A stretch of DNA of 24,712 nt from JANRKF01 sp964518725 (lineage in GTDB: Bacteria > Pseudomonadota > Alphaproteobacteria > Rickettsiales > SXRF01). The first letter of the stretch is position 1; every line of letters begins with the position of its first letter. Position numbers and translations under genes: made by a program. The stretch covers positions 1 to 24,712 of the forward strand of contig CAZFKP010000029.1 in NCBI GenBank assembly GCA_964518725.1, written 5' to 3'. Below the pieces are notes generated by a model. That model was not told where the DNA came from. It worked only from the letters and a program-made list of their open reading frames with translations, and made no database searches. This document shows, piece by piece, positions 6,835 to 14,049 of this stretch.

Positions 6835-8715
6835 ATGACACAAAAATTCGACGTAATTGTGATTGGGGGTGGCCATGCCGGGTGCGAAGCGGCGGCGGCA
6901 TCCGCCCGTGTAGGTGCTAATACCGCGCTCATCACCCACAAATTTGCGACCATTGGCGAAATGTCCTGCAACCCGGCCATTGGCGGCATTGCCAAGGGGA
7001 CACTGGTGCGTGAAATCGACGCGCTCGATGGTCTCATGGGACGCGTCATCGACCGCGCCGGCATCCATTACCGCATCCTGAACGCGAGCAAGGGCCCCGC
7101 CGTCCATGGGCCGCGTGCCCAGGCCGACCGGAAACTCTACCGGCTTGCCATGCAGGAGGCGCTTTCCAATACCGAAAATCTCACGATCATCGAAGCTTCA
7201 GTAGAGGACATCATTGTTGAAAATAACGAGGTGATGGCGGTCATCGCTGGCGACGGCACCCGCTACGATTGCGGTAAGGTAGTGCTGACCACCGGCACAT
7301 TCTTAAACGGCCTCATCCATTGCGGCGAGAAGAAAACTCCGGCGGGCAGGGTGGGGGATGCACCCTCGATAGGACTGGCCAATACACTGAAGAACCTTAA
7401 TTTAATGGTTGGCCGCCTAAAGACCGGCACCCCGCCGCGGCTGGACGGGAAAACCATCGATTGGGCATCGCTCGAAGCCCAAGCAGGGGATAATCCGCCG
7501 AAGCCATTTTCCTACCTCACCGAGAGGGTAGACGTGCCGCAGATCCATTGCTCCATCACCCATACCACGGCGGCGACCCACGAAATCATCAAAGCAAATC
7601 TCCACCGGGCGCCGATGTATAGTGGACAGATTGAAAGCCGGGGGCCGCGCTACTGCCCATCGATCGAAGATAAGGTCGTTCGTTTTTCTACCAAGGAACG
7701 CCACCAGATTTTCCTTGAACCGGAGGGGCTGGATGACGATACAGTCTATCCGAACGGCATCTCAACATCGTTGCCGGAAGACGTCCAGATTGAACTCCTG
7801 AAAACCATTCCAGGGCTTGAAAATACCATCATGATTCGCCCGGGATACGCAATTGAATATGACTACGTCGACCCACGAGAATTACGCCCAACATTAGAAA
7901 CGAAAAAGGTGAGGGGGCTTTACCTCGCCGGACAGATCAACGGCACGACCGGCTATGAAGAAGCCGGAGGACAGGGATTGGTCGCTGGCGCCAATGCCGC
8001 CTTGTCCGCATCGGGTTCGGAAGCGCTGATTATTGATCGCACCCAAGGCTATATCGGAGTGATGATTGACGACCTGATCACCCACGGAACCAGCGAACCC
8101 TACCGTATGTTCACCTCGCGTTCTGAGTTCCGCCTTTCACTCAGATCCGACAATGCAGATTTGCGATTGACGCCACTGGGTATCGCCGCCGGCTGTATCG
8201 GCAGAAAGAGATTTGATTTGTTTAGTGCAAAACGAGAGGCGCTTTCTGTTTCACGTGAATCACTACATGAACTTTCAGCCACCCCAAACGAGCTCAAAAA
8301 ACACGGTATCGCCATTAATCAGGATGGCGTCCGCCGGGCAGCATTTGACCTTATCCGTTACGACACGATCGGGTTTGATGGCATCGTGAAATGCTGGCCA
8401 CAATTATCATCCATCCCCGATGCTATCCGCGACCAACTTGTCATTGAAGCAACCTACGCCTCCTATCTCGATCGTCAATCCGAAGATATGGAACAACTGA
8501 AAAATGAAGATGGGCTGGCAATCCCAGAAGGCCTCAACTTGGATCAGCTCTCATCTCTTTCCAATGAGGTGAAGGCAAAGCTACGCGATCACAAGCCCTC
8601 AACCATCGGGAAAGCCCTTGCCATCCCCGGAGTCACACCCGCCGCGATTATTTCGTTGATGGCTCATATTCGTAAATTGAACAACGACAAAAGGCATGGT
8701 AAGAAAGTGGCATGA
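6835..8715 (+). CDS. mnmG: tRNA uridine-5-carboxymethylaminomethyl modification enzyme MnmG (GidA)
   Basis: This is the FAD-dependent partner of MnmE in tRNA wobble-uridine modification, 626 residues, the usual length. The Rossmann FAD-binding motif is GGGHAGCEAA at 11-20, followed by MSCNPAIGGIAKG and GPAVHGPRAQADR, both family signatures. GRLKTGTPPRL, the conserved AGQINGTTGYEEAGGQGLVAG segment and the C-terminal helical domain ending in IGKALAIPGVTPAAI are present. Its ATGA overlap with rsmG starts a tightly coupled run rsmG-parA-parB. A TATAAG hexamer at 6799-6804 could be its -10, but no convincing -35 is visible. A near-consensus parS lies inside the gene at 8247. Confidence 0.98.
   Translation: MTQKFDVIVIGGGHAGCEAAAASARVGANTALITHKFATIGEMSCNPAIGGIAKGTLVREIDALDGLMGRVIDRAGIHYRILNASKGPAVHGPRAQADRKLYRLAMQEALSNTENLTIIEASVEDIIVENNEVMAVIAGDGTRYDCGKVVLTTGTFLNGLIHCGEKKTPAGRVGDAPSIGLANTLKNLNLMVGRLKTGTPPRLDGKTIDWASLEAQAGDNPPKPFSYLTERVDVPQIHCSITHTTAATHEIIKANLHRAPMYSGQIESRGPRYCPSIEDKVVRFSTKERHQIFLEPEGLDDDTVYPNGISTSLPEDVQIELLKTIPGLENTIMIRPGYAIEYDYVDPRELRPTLETKKVRGLYLAGQINGTTGYEEAGGQGLVAGANAALSASGSEALIIDRTQGYIGVMIDDLITHGTSEPYRMFTSRSEFRLSLRSDNADLRLTPLGIAAGCIGRKRFDLFSAKREALSVSRESLHELSATPNELKKHGIAINQDGVRRAAFDLIRYDTIGFDGIVKCWPQLSSIPDAIRDQLVIEATYASYLDRQSEDMEQLKNEDGLAIPEGLNLDQLSSLSNEVKAKLRDHKPSTIGKALAIPGVTPAAIISLMAHIRKLNNDKRHGKKVA
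8247..8262. promoter_or_regulatory. parS-like ParB-binding site 1 (inside mnmG)
   Basis: The 16-mer TGTTTCACGTGAATCA matches the widely conserved palindromic parS consensus TGTTTCACGTGAAACA at 15 of 16 positions. It lies about 1 kb upstream of parA. It is read in frame in mnmG as part of a Ser-Val-Ser-Arg-Glu-Ser stretch. Confidence 0.75.
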
Positions 8716-9299
8716 TCCGCTTTTCTCCCGAAATCTACTCCAGACTACTAACGTACCAAACACTTCTTATGAAGTGGCAGGCATCCATAAATCTGGTCGG
8801 CTCATCTACCCTCGGGGACTCATGGAATCGCCACTTCATTGATTCGGCACAACTGGCAAAATACGTCGCCAAGGAAAACCCGGTGGTGGTCGACATAGGA
8901 AGCGGAGGAGGGTTCCCGGGGCTAGTGTTGGCTATGATGATAGACGGAGAGTTTCACCTTATCGAAAGCGACAAAAAGAAGTGTATTTTCTTGTCGGAGG
9001 TTTCACGTGAAACAAAAACAAAAGTTATAATCCACAATGATAGAATTGAAACATCATCTATTCCTAATGTTGACTATATTACATCACGGGCATGTGCCGA
9101 TGTTTCACAATTATTTTCATGGTCAAAAAAAATCGTTTCACATGAAACAAAATGTCTCTTCCTAAAAGGCAAAAACTATATTATAGAAACTGAAGATGCA
9201 AAAAGAGAGTGGCATTTTGATGTCGTCACCCACCCGAGCATCACCGAAAAAGAATCCGCTATCCTTGAATTGTCCAACATTCGCAGGAGAGAGTCATGA
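8712..9299 (+). CDS. rsmG: 16S rRNA (guanine-527-N7) methyltransferase RsmG (GidB)
   Basis: This enzyme methylates G527 of 16S rRNA using S-adenosylmethionine. It has 195 residues, short but normal for alphaproteobacteria. The SAM-binding motif I is VVDIGSGGGFPGLVLAM (about 59-75), preceded by the family segment WNRHFIDSAQL and followed by the acidic strand FHLIESDKKKCIFL. TSRACADVSQLFSW and FLKGKNY are further RsmG signatures. It overlaps mnmG by 4 nt and parA by 4 nt. The second half of the gene (about 8990-9200) is clearly more AT-rich than its neighbours and carries two parS-like sites, so its codon choice seems constrained by them. Confidence 0.95.
   Translation: MIRFSPEIYSRLLTYQTLLMKWQASINLVGSSTLGDSWNRHFIDSAQLAKYVAKENPVVVDIGSGGGFPGLVLAMMIDGEFHLIESDKKKCIFLSEVSRETKTKVIIHNDRIETSSIPNVDYITSRACADVSQLFSWSKKIVSHETKCLFLKGKNYIIETEDAKREWHFDVVTHPSITEKESAILELSNIRRRES
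8999..9014. promoter_or_regulatory. parS-like ParB-binding site 2 (inside rsmG)
   Basis: The 16-mer GGTTTCACGTGAAACA matches the parS consensus at 15 of 16 positions, with a perfect 14-bp palindromic core. It lies 282 nt upstream of the parA start. Confidence 0.88.
9134..9149. promoter_or_regulatory. parS-like ParB-binding site 3 (inside rsmG)
   Basis: The 16-mer CGTTTCACATGAAACA matches the parS consensus at 14 of 16 positions; the centre is CACATG instead of CACGTG, so it is likely weaker. A further half-site TGTTTCAC lies at 9101-9108 without a matching second half. Confidence 0.65.
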
Positions 9300-10123
9300 C
9301 AGAAAGTCCAAAAGAACTCACCCACACAACCAGGGTGGTGGCAATCGTCAACCAGAAGGGTGGCGTAGGAAAAACGACGACGACCGTCAATCTTGCAACC
9401 GCCTTGGCCGCCGTCGGCAAGTCGGTGCTCATCATTGATTTCGACCCCCAGGGCAATGCCAGCACCGGCCTTGGTATTGAATCAACGAATCGCGAAATCA
9501 CCTCTTACGACTTGGTTTTAAACGATATATCGCTTGAAGAGGCCACCCAAAAAACACAAGTTCCCAACCTTTCCGTTGTTCCCGCCACCATTGATTTGTC
9601 GGGGGCAGAGGTCGAGATGGTGAGCCTACAGCGCCGCGAATTCCGCCTAAAAAACGTTATCGATGCGGGCGTCATGCACTATGATTATATCCTTATTGAT
9701 TGCCCGCCGTCGCTCGGGCTGCTCACCCTCAATGCACTGGTAGCCGCAAATTCCGTACTCATCCCGCTGCAATGCGAGTTCTACGCAATGGAAGGGTTGA
9801 GTCACCTGATGCGTACCGTGCAATTGGTAAGGGATAATTTGAATGATGGGCTTGTTATCCAGGGCATTGTGCTTACCATGTATGATCGCCGCAATCGCTT
9901 TACAGACCAGATTGAGCGAGATGTCCGTGAATATTTTGGTGAGCTAGTATATGAATCGGTCATTCCGCGTAACGTGCGTATGTCGGAAGCCCCTTCGCAC
10001 GGCAAGCCCGCGCTTATCTACGATATGAAATGCGCCGGATCCAAGGCCTATATTCAGCTCGCGAAAGAAATCTTGAAACGCGAGCGCGAACAGAAAAAAC
10101 AAGCCGCAACGGCTGCAGCATAA
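9296..10123 (+). CDS. parA: Chromosome-partitioning ATPase ParA (Soj)
   Basis: This ATPase drives segregation of the ParB-parS origin complex over the nucleoid. It has 275 residues with the deviant Walker A KGGVGKTTT at 21-29, the A' motif with DFDPQGNAS (about 49-57), and the Walker B-type strand YILIDCPPSLGLLTLNAL. The GIVLTMYDRRNRFTDQ segment is characteristic of chromosomal Soj proteins. The start overlaps the rsmG stop by 4 nt and has a strong ribosome site (AGGAGAGAG) just upstream, which supports this ATG. parB follows after a 10-nt gap, giving the standard parAB pair. Confidence 0.97.
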   Translation: MTESPKELTHTTRVVAIVNQKGGVGKTTTTVNLATALAAVGKSVLIIDFDPQGNASTGLGIESTNREITSYDLVLNDISLEEATQKTQVPNLSVVPATIDLSGAEVEMVSLQRREFRLKNVIDAGVMHYDYILIDCPPSLGLLTLNALVAANSVLIPLQCEFYAMEGLSHLMRTVQLVRDNLNDGLVIQGIVLTMYDRRNRFTDQIERDVREYFGELVYESVIPRNVRMSEAPSHGKPALIYDMKCAGSKAYIQLAKEILKREREQKKQAATAAA

Positions 10124-10133
10124 AGGATCGTCT

Positions 10134-11051
10134 ATGAGCACCACCACCCAAACCCGCGGACTCGGCAAAGGCCTCTCCGCCCTTATTTCCGAAAACTCTG
10201 TTAAATCATCCGCTGGTAGCAGCCCGGCAGTGGTTTCCGGCATCAATCATGTGCCACACACCCGCCTGCATCCCGGCCAGTTCCAGCCACGCACCCATTT
10301 CGACGAAGGTGCGCTGACCGAACTCGCCGAATCCATCCAGAAGAATGGTATCATGCAGCCGATCATCGTCCGCCCGGGCGCTGGCAGCAAGCTCGAAATC
10401 GTCGCCGGTGAACGCCGCTGGCGGGCGGCAAAACTGGCGGGGCTTGAAACGGTTCCTGTCATTATCCGCGAAATCAGCAACAAGCAAGCGCTCGAACTGG
10501 CGCTGGTCGAAAACATCCAGCGCCGTGATCTGGGACCACTGGAAGAAGCGCTCGGCTACCAGAGACTAATCGAAGAGTTCGACTATACTCAGGAAGAGCT
10601 GGCAGGAACAGTTGGCAAAAGCCGCAGCCACATCGCTAATTTACTACGCTTGCTGGCGCTGCCGGAAGAAGTCAAGGTAATGCTCGAAAAGGGTGAGATT
10701 ACCATGGGGCACGCGCGCGCGCTGCTCACCGCCGATAATCCGATTGAGCTTGCCCGCCAGATCGCAAGGAAGGGCCTGAATGTCCGCCAGGCGGAGAATT
10801 TCAGCAAAGGCGCTGGCACCCGGGTGAAAGAAGAGCGCACAGCACGGCCAAAAGTTCCGAACAGCTACCGCCCACAGGAAACCGGCGGCGTGAAAGACCC
10901 CGATATTCTGGCGCTGGAAGAAACCCTTTCTGAGAATCTCGGCTTGAAGGTCAGTATTTATGACCGCGGCCAAAGCGGCGAAATCGTGCTGACTTACGAT
11001 TCGCTGAGCCAGCTCGACGAAATCCTGAAACGCCTCGGCGAAGGCTATTGA
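10134..11051 (+). CDS. parB: Chromosome-partitioning protein ParB (CTPase, parS-binding)
   Basis: ParB is a CTP-dependent clamp that loads at parS and spreads on DNA. This protein has 305 residues. The N-terminal GLGKGLSALI (9-18) is the ParA-contacting peptide. The ParB/Srx-type N domain contains the CTP-binding motif GERRWRAAKLAGL (92-104) and ENIQRRDLGPLEEA (126-139). The central helix-turn-helix lies around 153-176 (TQEELAGTVGKSRSHIANLLRLL, quoted in parts: TQEELAGTVG then KSRSHIANLLRLL). A basic/proline linker around 230-250 precedes the C-terminal dimerisation domain. Three candidate binding sites lie 0.9-1.9 kb upstream. It is followed by a 419-nt gene-free region of palindromes. Confidence 0.97.
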   Translation: MSTTTQTRGLGKGLSALISENSVKSSAGSSPAVVSGINHVPHTRLHPGQFQPRTHFDEGALTELAESIQKNGIMQPIIVRPGAGSKLEIVAGERRWRAAKLAGLETVPVIIREISNKQALELALVENIQRRDLGPLEEALGYQRLIEEFDYTQEELAGTVGKSRSHIANLLRLLALPEEVKVMLEKGEITMGHARALLTADNPIELARQIARKGLNVRQAENFSKGAGTRVKEERTARPKVPNSYRPQETGGVKDPDILALEETLSENLGLKVSIYDRGQSGEIVLTYDSLSQLDEILKRLGEGY

Positions 11052-11151
11052 TTATAGGTTCGGAATTCCCGTTTCCGTGCCCGTCCTGAAGCGAAGCTTC
11101 CGTCCCAAAGCCAGAGTTACTTCTGCGTGATTCGTGGTTCTCTCATACGCG

Positions 11152-11220
11152 ACTCTCCCTTTCGTTAAGGCGGGGAGCCATGCCGTTGCATTCAGCATCA
11201 CTGCCGCCCTCAGGGAGAGT
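11152..11220. repeat. Imperfect inverted repeat
   Basis: The arms ACTCTCCCT (11152-11160) and AGGGAGAGT (11212-11220) are perfect 9-bp complements about 50 nt apart. A second, inner complementary pair (AGGCGG at 11168-11173 with CCGCCCT at 11204-11210) suggests a nested stem. I do not recognise the family. Confidence 0.5.
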
Positions 11221-11267
11221 GTCTCATGGGATTGTGACGTCACGGAAGGGGGGAAATGCATTTTTTT

Positions 11268-11331
11268 GCTTCCGCGCTTTCCTACTGGAAACCGCATGAA
11301 ATGCGCTCATGGCTGGCTCGCGCTCCTGCGC
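11268..11331 (-). repeat. 64-nt two-hairpin palindromic element, copy C, intergenic
   Basis: Read on the minus strand this aligns without gaps to the yejF copy (48/64 identical by eye). Hairpin 1 is GCGC-AGGA-GCGC (11331-11320). The 17-nt linker (11319-11303) matches 15/17 to the yggS copy. Hairpin 2 has a 9-bp inner stem with one mismatch (11274-11282 with 11287-11295), a 4-nt loop, the same 2:1 bulge and a decayed outer stem. It lies in the 3' flank of the minus-strand serine hydrolase gene, in the same sense as its transcription. Confidence 0.8.
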
Positions 11332-11352
11332 TTGCATGACCATTCTTTTTGC

Positions 11353-11381
11353 TTCGCCACGGCTGATTCAGGCTGCTGCCT
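11353..11381 (-). repeat. Possible partial copy of the two-hairpin element (hairpin 1 plus linker only)
   Basis: On the minus strand this reads AGGC-AGCA-GCCT, a perfect 4-bp stem with the same AGCA loop as the genic copies, followed by a 17-nt linker matching the yejF copy at 13 of 17 positions, including GAATCAGCC. The expected second hairpin is not formed by the next 35 bases. It is either a decayed copy, placed 21 nt from copy C, or chance. Confidence 0.45.
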
Positions 11382-11402
11382 TCATATCACGTGGTTTAGA
11401 AA

Positions 11403-11472
11403 GATGGATCGCCACGGCCTATGGCCTCGCGATGACGCTACTGTCATTGCGAACACAGTGAAGCAATCCATC
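11403..11472. repeat. 70-nt palindromic repeat of the GTCATTGCGA...GAAGCAATCCA type
   Basis: The ends GATGGATCGC (11403-11412) and GCAATCCATC (11463-11472) pair with one G-T, as do GCGATGAC (11429-11436) and GTCATTGC (11443-11450) around a 6-nt centre. This makes a long imperfect hairpin. Similar GTCATTGCGAnnn...GAAGCAATCC repeats are common in intergenic DNA of diverse bacteria (from memory, not searched). The outer arm supplies the TGA stop codon of the serine hydrolase gene. Confidence 0.7.
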
Positions 11473-12481
11473 AAATAGAGGCTCCAACCGTGTTCGTGCG
11501 GCCATCGGCGCGCCGGAATTCATTTGCTTGCTCAAGCGCATGATCATGAACAATCCGCTGTTTAACGTGATCAATCACCTCGTTAATCGCCTCTAGGCAA
11601 GTATCCGATTCCGCATTGCACGCTACCATGATCGCCGCCCCCTGATCCGGCATCAGCGCATGGCCGCAAAGCTGCGACATATTGGTGCCAACATGTGAAA
11701 ACGTGCCGTCCAACTCCTGAAAAAACGCCGAATCATTATAATAATTACCGAATTGATCATTCACCGCCGTGTGCGGTTCAGCCAACCGGCGCTGTTTTAA
11801 TTCGAATTTAAGGAAGGTGAGCCAGTCTCCCAACGTGGCGTGCAGCGTACCAGCCCCCGCCCAACTTTCCGGGTTATCCTTATGCACTGGCGTCCACTCA
11901 TCCGTTTCATAATCCACTACATGCCCCCATGGCTGGTCGGGCAAGGCAGCACCACTATCTGCCGGCATACCGAAACCAATGTGATTCATGCCCAGCGGAT
12001 CGAAAATTTCTTGCTTGATGAGTTCCCCAAACGGCTTGTTATTGCTGACATGGCACGCAAGCTGTCCTAGCAGCATGTAGCCGACATTGCTGTAATAGTG
12101 CTCGCCACGCGGATAAGCCGGCGGGTCTTTAAGATACCCTTCATCCCTCGGCAAGCCGGAGGTGTGGGTGAGAAGGTTGGCAATCGTCACATCCCGATAT
12201 CCCGGATGAATGTCGAAACCAGGCAACAAATCCTCCAGCCTGTCACTCATCTTCATTTTACCCTCGCCGATCAGCTTATGAATCAGCGCGGCCGTCGCCG
12301 CCTTGGCGCAGGATCCGAGATGGAACTTATCATCCACCGTCACCGGCACATCCGAGCCGACCTTACGCACACCGCTGGCCAGTATCAGGTCAGGCTGGCC
12401 GTCCCGTGCCACCGCAACGGCGAGCGCGGGCAGCTTATATTTCTGCCGGATGCGATCGATATAGGCCTGTAAATCATCCAT
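11471..12481 (-). CDS. Serine hydrolase of the beta-lactamase / class C penicillin-binding fold
   Basis: This is a 336-residue protein of the Pfam Beta-lactamase type (AmpC/EstB-like). The catalytic SxxK is SCAK at 57-60 (within FHLGSCAKAATAALIH), the Tyr-x-Asn motif is YSN at 130-132, and the third motif is HVG at 263-265 in place of KTG. HTSGLPRDEG after LTI/LL is another family signature. No signal peptide is visible from this start, so it may be cytosolic; esterase or D-amino-acid peptidase roles are as likely as beta-lactamase activity. Its stop codon lies within a palindromic repeat. It follows holA after 48 nt and may be its operon partner. Confidence 0.88.
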   Translation of the reverse strand: MDDLQAYIDRIRQKYKLPALAVAVARDGQPDLILASGVRKVGSDVPVTVDDKFHLGSCAKAATAALIHKLIGEGKMKMSDRLEDLLPGFDIHPGYRDVTIANLLTHTSGLPRDEGYLKDPPAYPRGEHYYSNVGYMLLGQLACHVSNNKPFGELIKQEIFDPLGMNHIGFGMPADSGAALPDQPWGHVVDYETDEWTPVHKDNPESWAGAGTLHATLGDWLTFLKFELKQRRLAEPHTAVNDQFGNYYNDSAFFQELDGTFSHVGTNMSQLCGHALMPDQGAAIMVACNAESDTCLEAINEVIDHVKQRIVHDHALEQANEFRRADGRTNTVGASI

Positions 12482-12529
12482 GACAGCATTCTAGCGCTAT
12501 TTGGTAAAGTTTTGCTTTCACTCAGGCGC

Positions 12530-13543
12530 TCACGCCCTGGAGCTGGCGGTGGCCGCCTTGAATAGCTCCCGCTCGCTGGCCGCAAAGGCTGGGATATCAC
12601 TGGTCTTGCAGGCCAGCTCCGCCGCGCTGATAAGACGTAACGCCTTGGAAATACTATCGAAATCCCATTGCTTCACATGCCGGGTCAGAATCGGCACCTG
12701 CTTGAAGAACACCGGCGGGCGCAACCCGGCAATCACCGACTCAACGCTTGCATCGAGCGCCTGGAGCTTAATCGCATATAAACGCTGAAAATAGCGCGAA
12801 AGCCCCCTCAGATACTGCATGGGTGCAACCCCATCCCTTACCAATGCTGTAAGAGCATTATCCAGAGCCACCAGATTTTTGTCGGCCAGCCCGTTGATGG
12901 CCTCGTCCATCACCGTGTCACGGTTATCATTGACGAGCGCCTCCACCATCGGCATCGACACCACCAGCTCATCGCCGGCATAGAGAATGATTTTCTCCAG
13001 CTCCTGCCGCGTTACATAGCGGTCATTGCCAAGCTTGCCGGTGAGGTAGCGCACCACATCCGACGACACCTGCATCCCGGCACGGCCAAACGTATCGCGG
13101 ATCACATCGCCAATATCCCGCGCCTCGTCGTGGTAGCAAGCGACCGCCGCCGCATTCGGCGCCTTCTCGAACCAGGCGCGCAGGGAAGATCGCGGCCCAA
13201 GCTCGTCGGCCAGCACAATCACATACACATCGGGGCGAAGCAGGTCGCTTGCCGCTTCCAGGATTTTGGTGAGCTTATCGCCCGCGTCACGGATCAGGAT
13301 CACGCGGTTGGCGGCAAGGAAACTCACCGCAGAAAGCTCGTCGGCCAGCGCCGCCGGATCGGCAAGCAGCCGCGCCTCAGCAATATCCAGCATCGACAGC
13401 GGATCGGGCGTCGCGCCAAGCATTACACGAACCAATTGCTGCGAGCGCTCGCGAGCAAGGCCGCTATCGGGCCCATAAAGCAACACCGCCGCGCCTTCCG
13501 GCTTCGCCAGGAACCCGGCAACCGCTTTGGTTTGGATTTTCAT
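12530..13543 (-). CDS. holA: DNA polymerase III delta subunit (clamp loader)
   Basis: This is the delta subunit that opens the sliding clamp in the gamma-complex. It has 337 residues. The N-terminus VLLYGPDSGLARERSQQLVRVML matches the AAA-like fold of HolA, with the ADPAALADELSAVSFLAANRVILIRDA segment that follows in alphaproteobacterial members. The middle helical region (YLTGKLGNDRYVTRQELEKIILYAG) and the C-terminal QYLRGLSRYFQRLYAIK clamp-loader collar helices are present. It overlaps lptE by 4 nt (ATGA), giving the conserved leuS-lptE-holA cluster. Confidence 0.93.
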   Translation of the reverse strand: MKIQTKAVAGFLAKPEGAAVLLYGPDSGLARERSQQLVRVMLGATPDPLSMLDIAEARLLADPAALADELSAVSFLAANRVILIRDAGDKLTKILEAASDLLRPDVYVIVLADELGPRSSLRAWFEKAPNAAAVACYHDEARDIGDVIRDTFGRAGMQVSSDVVRYLTGKLGNDRYVTRQELEKIILYAGDELVVSMPMVEALVNDNRDTVMDEAINGLADKNLVALDNALTALVRDGVAPMQYLRGLSRYFQRLYAIKLQALDASVESVIAGLRPPVFFKQVPILTRHVKQWDFDSISKALRLISAAELACKTSDIPAFAASERELFKAATASSRA

Positions 13544-14049
13544 GACGGAGTATCTTTAAGCAGCCGCAACCCAATGCGCTGCCGGTACAGCTCGCTGAGC
13601 TCGGTGATGCCGCGGCGAATCGCATCCTTTTCTGAGATGTAGGTAGAAAAATACTGGTTGGGCTGGTTGTTGAAACTGGCGACATGGCTCAGGTCGCCAT
13701 TCTGAATAATTTTATTATCCGAGAGACGCACCAACTCATATTGCGAATCAAGCATCACATTGAAACGCGATACCGTGCCGTCACGCGCCACCCCAATCGC
13801 CGCAGAAGCGCTGGTAAGCGTAACCTTCAGCATATAGCGCGGGTTGGCGGGCAAGCCTTGCGGATTCAACCGGTCTTCCAGCTCGTCGTGCAGCTGCCTT
13901 CCAGAAGCATCGCTCGATGTCTTGATCCGCACGCCGCCTTCCAGCGCCTGTTTACTGGCGGCACCATACATGGGCGAAAAGCCGCAGCCAGCAAGCGCCA
14001 GAAGCATAAATACACCGACAGTGCGGGCAACATCAGGCAGCGACAACAT
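13540..14049 (-). CDS. lptE: LPS-assembly lipoprotein LptE
   Basis: LptE is the outer-membrane lipoprotein that plugs the LptD translocon and helps insert lipopolysaccharide. I chose the ATG at 14049 (AGGA six bases upstream) rather than an in-frame TTG at 14073; this gives 169 residues and a proper lipoprotein signal with lipobox LAGC and acylated Cys22. After it come the family-typical GFSPMYG and repeated short beta strands, with IRRGITELSELYRQRIGLRLL near the C-terminus. It overlaps the leuS end by 17 nt and the holA start by 4 nt. The position after leuS matches alphaproteobacterial gene order. Confidence 0.9.
   Translation of the reverse strand: MLSLPDVARTVGVFMLLALAGCGFSPMYGAASKQALEGGVRIKTSSDASGRQLHDELEDRLNPQGLPANPRYMLKVTLTSASAAIGVARDGTVSRFNVMLDSQYELVRLSDNKIIQNGDLSHVASFNNQPNQYFSTYISEKDAIRRGITELSELYRQRIGLRLLKDTPS

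Larger units (their letters stand above)
11052..11470. other. Gene-free region between parB and the serine hydrolase, built from palindromic elements
   Basis: No convincing gene is present: the open frames here (plus 11134-11478, minus 11052-11297) have no recognisable domains and run through the palindromes. The region holds an imperfect inverted repeat (11152-11220), a full 64-nt two-hairpin element on the minus strand (11268-11331), a probable partial copy (11353-11381) and a separate 70-nt palindrome (11403-11472). It separates the convergent genes parB and the serine hydrolase; no standard U-tract terminator is visible, so the palindromes may serve in its place (inference). Confidence 0.7.

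Noticed and set aside
11052..11297. 81-codon minus-strand open frame after parB
   Set aside because: It overlaps the palindromic elements and has no domain or clear ribosome site; it could be a gene remnant but this cannot be supported.
11134..11478. 114-codon plus-strand open frame after parB
   Set aside because: It runs through three palindromic elements, ends inside a repeat and has no recognisable protein features.
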